From assembly GCA_021810175.1 (NCBI GenBank), contig JAJZJJ010000132.1, forward strand, positions 1 to 7,334: a stretch of DNA of 7,334 bases, read 5' to 3'. Shown in pieces: positions 4,433-7,334 of this stretch; position 1 is the stretch's first letter, and each line of letters opens with the position of its first letter. This DNA comes from Acidobacteriota bacterium. Its GTDB lineage: Bacteria > Acidobacteriota > Terriglobia > Terriglobales > Acidobacteriaceae. The notes beneath the pieces are model-generated. The model was not told where the DNA came from. It ran no database searches and saw nothing but the letters and a program-made list of their open reading frames with translations. The translations under genes were made by a program, and so were the position numbers.

Positions 4433-6973
4433 TCAGCTCCGCATTTCGGGCGCAATGTCGTACACGCTGCGCACCTGCAGCTTTCTGCGAAATTCGTAAG
4501 GCGTCATCGGTTTGTCGAGGGTGACCTCGATCTCGACCGCCCGTCCGCCGCGCAGATCGACGAAGTTGTCGGAGTATGAGGCGTCCGCGTCCTCCAGATT
4601 CGCCCATACCCAGAGCGCCGGCACGTCGCTTTCGATCACGACCCGATAGCGTTTCTCTCCGCCGCTGGTGCTCACCGTCAGATTGGGCTTGCTGAGCTTC
4701 AGAGCCTTTGGGCGGCCGAAGAGCAGCGTATTTTCCGCCACCGTTCGTCCGTCGACGGCCACTTCAGTCCAGACCAGCAGATTCCCGGCGCCATGGGATT
4801 TCACCAGGTCGGCGAGATCCAGCGTCTCCGCCCGCTGGCTCAGGCGCGCCGGAATGTCGATCTGCTTGGATCCCTGCCGCAGCATTTCGCCCGCGGCCGT
4901 GGTCACGCACCACCGCAGGTCGCCGGCAGTATCTTTCTGCTGATCGCTGGTCACGTAGATCTCGGCCTGGCCGCTCTGCGCGTCCGGCAGACCACTGACC
5001 AGGATGGGGGCAAAGAAGTGCCTGGACTGGTACATCAACGCCTTCTCGCGCCGGTAATAATCGACCATCGCCCAGCTGGAGCCGGGCCAGGAATCGTTGT
5101 ACTGCCAGATCACCGCCGCCATCGAGCGGGGCATGTCGCGCCTCCAGTGCTCGACGCCATAGCGGACCGCCCAGGCCTGGTTGAGATCGGTGAGCCAGAG
5201 AGTATCATCGAAATCCTGCGGAGCTTTTCCGAAATTCTCCTGGGTGTAATCCATGATGATCTTCATCCCGTGGCCGCTGCCGTCCAGCTCGTGGTAGCGC
5301 ATCTGCGGCGAATGAACATCATAGCGATCGGCCGGATCGGTGAAAGCACGCACCGTCATCGGAACCGGCGTGGACTGCATGCCGAACTCGGTCACGAAGC
5401 CTTCCACCTTGCGGTAGCTTTCCACCGGCGCATTCCCATGCCAGACGGCCCACGAGTGAATATCGCCGCTGCCGGATGCACCGCTGCCCACTTCGTAGAA
5501 GGCGCCCGGAACCAGCCGATGGACGATGCCGCCGATGAAGTCTTTGAAGAGGTGCTCGTAGCCTTTGAAGTACTGAATTTCGTTGTTCCCGCTCCAGATC
5601 ACGATCGCCGGATGGTTCCGGCACCGGCGCGTCTGTTCTTCGATCTCCGCATGCAGATTGTTCATCCAGGTTTCGTCTTGAACGGGATAGCTGGCGTTGG
5701 CGAACTTGAACTCGAACTGCAGCATCAGCCCCAGTTCGTCGCAGAGGTCGAACAACTCGTCCTGCTCGTAGTAGCCGCCGCCCCAGAGCCGGATGAAATT
5801 GAAGTTCGACTGCGCCGCGCGCGTCATGAACCAGCGGATATTCTCCGGCGTGACCTGGGTGGGCATATTGTCAGCGGGGATCCAGTCAGCGCCTTTGGCA
5901 AAGACCGGCACGCCGTTCACGCACACGTGCAGGGCCTTGTTTTCGCTGGGCGGCACAACCTCGACGGTCCGCAGGCCAACGCGGCGAGTTGCCACATCCA
6001 GGCTCTTGCCTTCGGAATCCTTCAGCTGCACCGTCACGGCATAGAGAGGCTGATCGCCCATGCCATTCGGCCACCAGAGCTGCGGCTTCGGAACCGCGGC
6101 ATGAAGAACCGCCTTGCCGTTGGCGAGAGATCCCTTCGCCGTCGCCACCGTCTCGCCGGCCAGCGACACGTGCGTCTCGACGCTGGTTCCCGAGGTGCGC
6201 CCGGCCGCTGCGGTATGGATCTCCAGACGGACAGAGCCGTCCGGCTGATGCTGCTGCAGCACACCCACGTCGGTGAGGTGGGCCCCGTAGCCCAGAACTT
6301 CAATCTTCTGCCAGATGCCCTGCGTCAGAACCGCGCGGCACCAGTCCCATCCCCACATGTAGGGGGCTTTGCGAACCCACGAGCGCTGGTTGTGCAGATC
6401 GACGCCATACTTCTTCTGATAGGCGGCCCTGTGCTCTTCCACGTAGGCGTCCAGCGGGTCAAAGCGAATCCGCAGATGGTTGGCTCCTCGCCGCAGATGG
6501 GGCTTGATGTCGAAGGTCCAGGTGCGGAACATGTTGTTGCTGTCGCCCAGCAGATGGCCGTTCAGCCAGACGGTGGCCAGCGTGTCCAGCCCGTGGCAAA
6601 CCAGATCCACATGCTCCTTGTCATGCAAATCGCCGGGGACGTCGAAGCTGCGCTCGAAGATCCACTTCTTCTCCGCAACCCACTGCACCTTGCCGTTGTT
6701 CTCTCCGAAGTAGGGATTGGGAATTTTGCCGGCGGCCAGAAGGTTCGTATAGGTGCTGCCTGGAATGGTGGCCGGAACCGAGTTCGACTTGCCATCCTCG
6801 CGCATCGTCCACATGTTGCCGCCCAGATTGAGCGACACCGGACCTCCAACGCCGGCGGTCATGGCCAGACCGGACCTGTCCAGCATCAGAGCCATTCCCA
6901 TTCCCGCGGTTCCCTGAAGCATTTGCCGCCTCGTCAGACGAGGCATGGTAAACGGTTTCACTTTCTTCGACAC
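4433..6973 (-). CDS. Tat-exported beta-mannosidase, glycoside hydrolase family 2
   Basis: An 846-residue enzyme removing terminal beta-D-mannose residues from mannan or glycan oligosaccharides. The start is GTG at 6971-6973, fixed by AAGGAG 7 bases upstream; the frame is open to an ATG at 7033 but has no ribosome site there. A twin-arginine signal (LTRRQMLQG, residues 13-21) and a hydrophobic run to about 40 point to export to the periplasm or beyond. Domains: GH2 sugar-binding domain about 45-230, first Ig-like domain about 235-335, TIM barrel about 345-665, C-terminal Ig domains to the end with YSDNFVDL (about 800-807). The catalytic acid/base is E465 in IWSGNNEI; the nucleophile is E529 in FVTEFGMQS. 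The family substrate motif is present as RKAPYMWGWDW, but the following G-P-R of typical enzymes is C-R-A. Only 64 residues separate the two catalytic Glu, whereas well-known GH2 beta-mannosidases have about 90. NDSWP (626-630) and HFFAP (652-656) match the family. An exo-beta-glucosaminidase assignment is unlikely because NNE is intact. Confidence 0.93.
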   Translation of the reverse strand: MSKKVKPFTMPRLTRRQMLQGTAGMGMALMLDRSGLAMTAGVGGPVSLNLGGNMWTMREDGKSNSVPATIPGSTYTNLLAAGKIPNPYFGENNGKVQWVAEKKWIFERSFDVPGDLHDKEHVDLVCHGLDTLATVWLNGHLLGDSNNMFRTWTFDIKPHLRRGANHLRIRFDPLDAYVEEHRAAYQKKYGVDLHNQRSWVRKAPYMWGWDWCRAVLTQGIWQKIEVLGYGAHLTDVGVLQQHQPDGSVRLEIHTAAAGRTSGTSVETHVSLAGETVATAKGSLANGKAVLHAAVPKPQLWWPNGMGDQPLYAVTVQLKDSEGKSLDVATRRVGLRTVEVVPPSENKALHVCVNGVPVFAKGADWIPADNMPTQVTPENIRWFMTRAAQSNFNFIRLWGGGYYEQDELFDLCDELGLMLQFEFKFANASYPVQDETWMNNLHAEIEEQTRRCRNHPAIVIWSGNNEIQYFKGYEHLFKDFIGGIVHRLVPGAFYEVGSGASGSGDIHSWAVWHGNAPVESYRKVEGFVTEFGMQSTPVPMTVRAFTDPADRYDVHSPQMRYHELDGSGHGMKIIMDYTQENFGKAPQDFDDTLWLTDLNQAWAVRYGVEHWRRDMPRSMAAVIWQYNDSWPGSSWAMVDYYRREKALMYQSRHFFAPILVSGLPDAQSGQAEIYVTSDQQKDTAGDLRWCVTTAAGEMLRQGSKQIDIPARLSQRAETLDLADLVKSHGAGNLLVWTEVAVDGRTVAENTLLFGRPKALKLSKPNLTVSTSGGEKRYRVVIESDVPALWVWANLEDADASYSDNFVDLRGGRAVEIEVTLDKPMTPYEFRRKLQVRSVYDIAPEMRS
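6946..6960. promoter_or_regulatory. LacI/GalR-type operator-like sequence inside the mannosidase 5' end
   Basis: TGGTAAACGGTTTCA on the plus strand (TGAAACCGTTTACCA on the coding strand). The AAAC and GTTT arms around a central base resemble operators of LacI/GalR-family sugar repressors. It covers codons 5-10 of the mannosidase from the GTG start, so it would act as an early roadblock rather than over the promoter. It also just encodes V-K-P-F-T-M, so it may be chance. No LacI-family gene lies in the window. Confidence 0.28.
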
Positions 6974-6980
6974 AATCGAG

Positions 6981-6986
6981 CTCCTT
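6981..6986 (-). promoter_or_regulatory. Shine-Dalgarno AAGGAG that fixes the mannosidase GTG start
   Basis: On the minus strand, AAGGAG is followed by 7 bases and then GTG at 6973-6971. No comparable site precedes the upstream ATGs (7033, 6994) or the downstream ATG at 6946. The GTG start gives a compact N-terminus with the Tat motif beginning near residue 12, as expected. Confidence 0.78.
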
Positions 6987-7105
6987 GACGACATCAGCCA
7001 TTGAAACACAATCAGCGGCTTGCTTGTTCCCAATGGGGAAGGATTTCAAATTACTCGGGGATGCCAGGCGAAAGGCGCAGGCGGTCGTGCCCGTTGCGCG
7101 CGATC

Positions 7106-7200
7106 GGGAGCATCCGGCGATGACCATGGTCATCTTCTCCGCAGGCGCAAGCACGATCAACGACTCTCATTCGCAAACTTCCGGTGGGAGCAATCGGCGA
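7106..7200 (+). repeat. Imperfect 15-bp direct repeat in the divergent intergenic region
   Basis: GGGAGCATCCGGCGA (7106-7120) and GGGAGCAATCGGCGA (7186-7200) match at 13 of 15 positions and are exactly 80 bases apart. The first copy runs into the perfect palindrome at 7119; the second ends at the -10-like sequence before the aminotransferase gene. Paired sites for one regulator are possible; chance or old duplication cannot be excluded. Confidence 0.4.
7119..7134. promoter_or_regulatory. Perfect 16-bp palindrome, candidate operator between divergent genes
   Basis: GATGACCATGGTCATC is its own reverse complement over all 16 bases; the flanking bases do not extend it. It lies 145 bases upstream of the mannosidase GTG and 78 bases upstream of the aminotransferase ATG. 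Such a site suits a dimeric regulator serving one or both genes. I cannot name the regulator family from the sequence. With no loop and no T-run, it is not a terminator. Confidence 0.42.
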
Positions 7201-7204
7201 CAAT
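7199..7204 (+). promoter_or_regulatory. Weak -10 candidate, possible leaderless start for the aminotransferase gene
   Basis: GACAAT (4 of 6 to TATAAT) sits so that +1 would be 7211 or 7212, the latter being the A of the ATG. No Shine-Dalgarno precedes that ATG, and the spacing parallels the site at 412-420. No -35 is visible. Weak call. Confidence 0.25.
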
Positions 7205-7211
7205 AGAGTGA

Positions 7212-7334
7212 ATGGAATTCGTTGATCTCCAGGCGCAGTACCGCCGTCTCCGCCCACGCATCGACGCTCGCATGCAGGCGGTCCTCGACCATGGCCGTTT
7301 TATCCTCGGCCCGGAAGTGCAGGAGCTGGAGTCC
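7212..7334 (+). CDS. DegT/DnrJ/EryC1/StrS sugar aminotransferase, N-terminus only
   Basis: The first 41 codons of a gene that runs off the window. The visible peptide starts MEFVDLQAQYRRLRPRID and continues to VLDHGRFILGPEVQELES. This is the characteristic opening of PLP-dependent DegT/DnrJ/EryC1/StrS aminotransferases (compare WbpE-type MxFIDLKxQ, then xxVLxHGxxIxGPEVxELE). These enzymes transfer an amino group to keto-sugar nucleotides for O-antigen, capsule or glycan building blocks. The active-site lysine lies beyond the window, so activity cannot be judged. The start is secure: the codon immediately before the ATG is an in-frame TGA (7209-7211). There is no Shine-Dalgarno. It is divergent from the mannosidase across a 238-base intergenic region. 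The exact sugar substrate cannot be told from this fragment. Confidence 0.87.
   Translation, partial: MEFVDLQAQYRRLRPRIDARMQAVLDHGRFILGPEVQELES

Noticed and set aside
4793..6988. 731-codon open frame on the plus strand, opposite the beta-mannosidase
   Set aside because: It shares codon register with the mannosidase, so its stops could arise only where the mannosidase uses TTA, CTA or TCA, which are rare in this GC-rich gene. The protein has low-complexity Arg/His/Val/Ala composition and no recognisable motif; the mannosidase has clear catalytic motifs and a ribosome site.
6974..7033. Longer start for the mannosidase at the ATG at 7033
   Set aside because: No Shine-Dalgarno there, and it would push the Tat motif to about residue 35; the GTG at 6973 has AAGGAG at ideal spacing.

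Overview
The window is a 7.3 kb piece of ordinary chromosome from a high-GC Gram-negative bacterium. Outer-membrane biology is indicated by an arabinose-5-phosphate isomerase (Kdo/LPS precursor) and a small signal-peptide-bearing beta-barrel. The gene mix (YihY/BrkB membrane protein next to kdsD/kpsF, a DUF302 protein, a degenerate HMA-like protein, a Tat-exported GH2 beta-mannosidase) looks like Acidobacteriota (Acidobacteriaceae-like). That assignment is inference from protein style, not a database match. I see no RNA genes, insertion sequences, CRISPR arrays, prophage genes or defence genes.

Layout, left to right. (1) Positions 1-359 (+): C-terminal part of a YcbL/glyoxalase-II-like metallo-beta-lactamase-fold hydrolase. 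(2) 427-696 (+): 89-residue HMA-fold protein without the metal-binding CXXC, with an extended -10 placed so that the transcript would start on the A of its ATG (candidate leaderless gene). (3) 770-1750 (-): six-helix YihY/BrkB membrane protein, convergent with (2). (4) 1880-2860 (+): KdsD/KpsF arabinose-5-phosphate isomerase (SIS plus two CBS domains), divergent from (3). (5) 3013-3411 (+): DUF302 protein with a strong ribosome binding site. (6) 3412-3708: mostly non-annotated stretch whose first half holds a coding-like open frame without a normal start. (7) 3709-4332 (+): outer-membrane beta-barrel with a Sec signal. (8) 4344-4375: strong hairpin terminator usable from both sides. (9) 4433-6973 (-): Tat-exported GH2 beta-mannosidase, 846 residues from a GTG start. 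(10) 6974-7211: divergent intergenic region with a perfect 16-bp palindrome and a 15-bp direct repeat. (11) 7212 to the window end (+): N-terminus of a DegT/DnrJ/EryC1/StrS sugar aminotransferase, easily missed because only 41 codons are present.

The genes do not form one operon; strands alternate and most genes have their own leader. A loose theme is cell-surface carbohydrate: Kdo precursor synthesis, an outer-membrane barrel, an exported mannosidase, and the start of an aminotransferase typical of nucleotide-sugar or surface-polysaccharide loci. I found no convincing new multi-gene system. The items most worth a second look are the 7119-7134 palindrome with its neighbouring direct repeat, the LacI-type site inside the 5' end of the mannosidase gene, the divergent active-site loops of that mannosidase, the candidate leaderless starts, and the open frame that continues in the +1 frame across the stop of the DUF302 gene.
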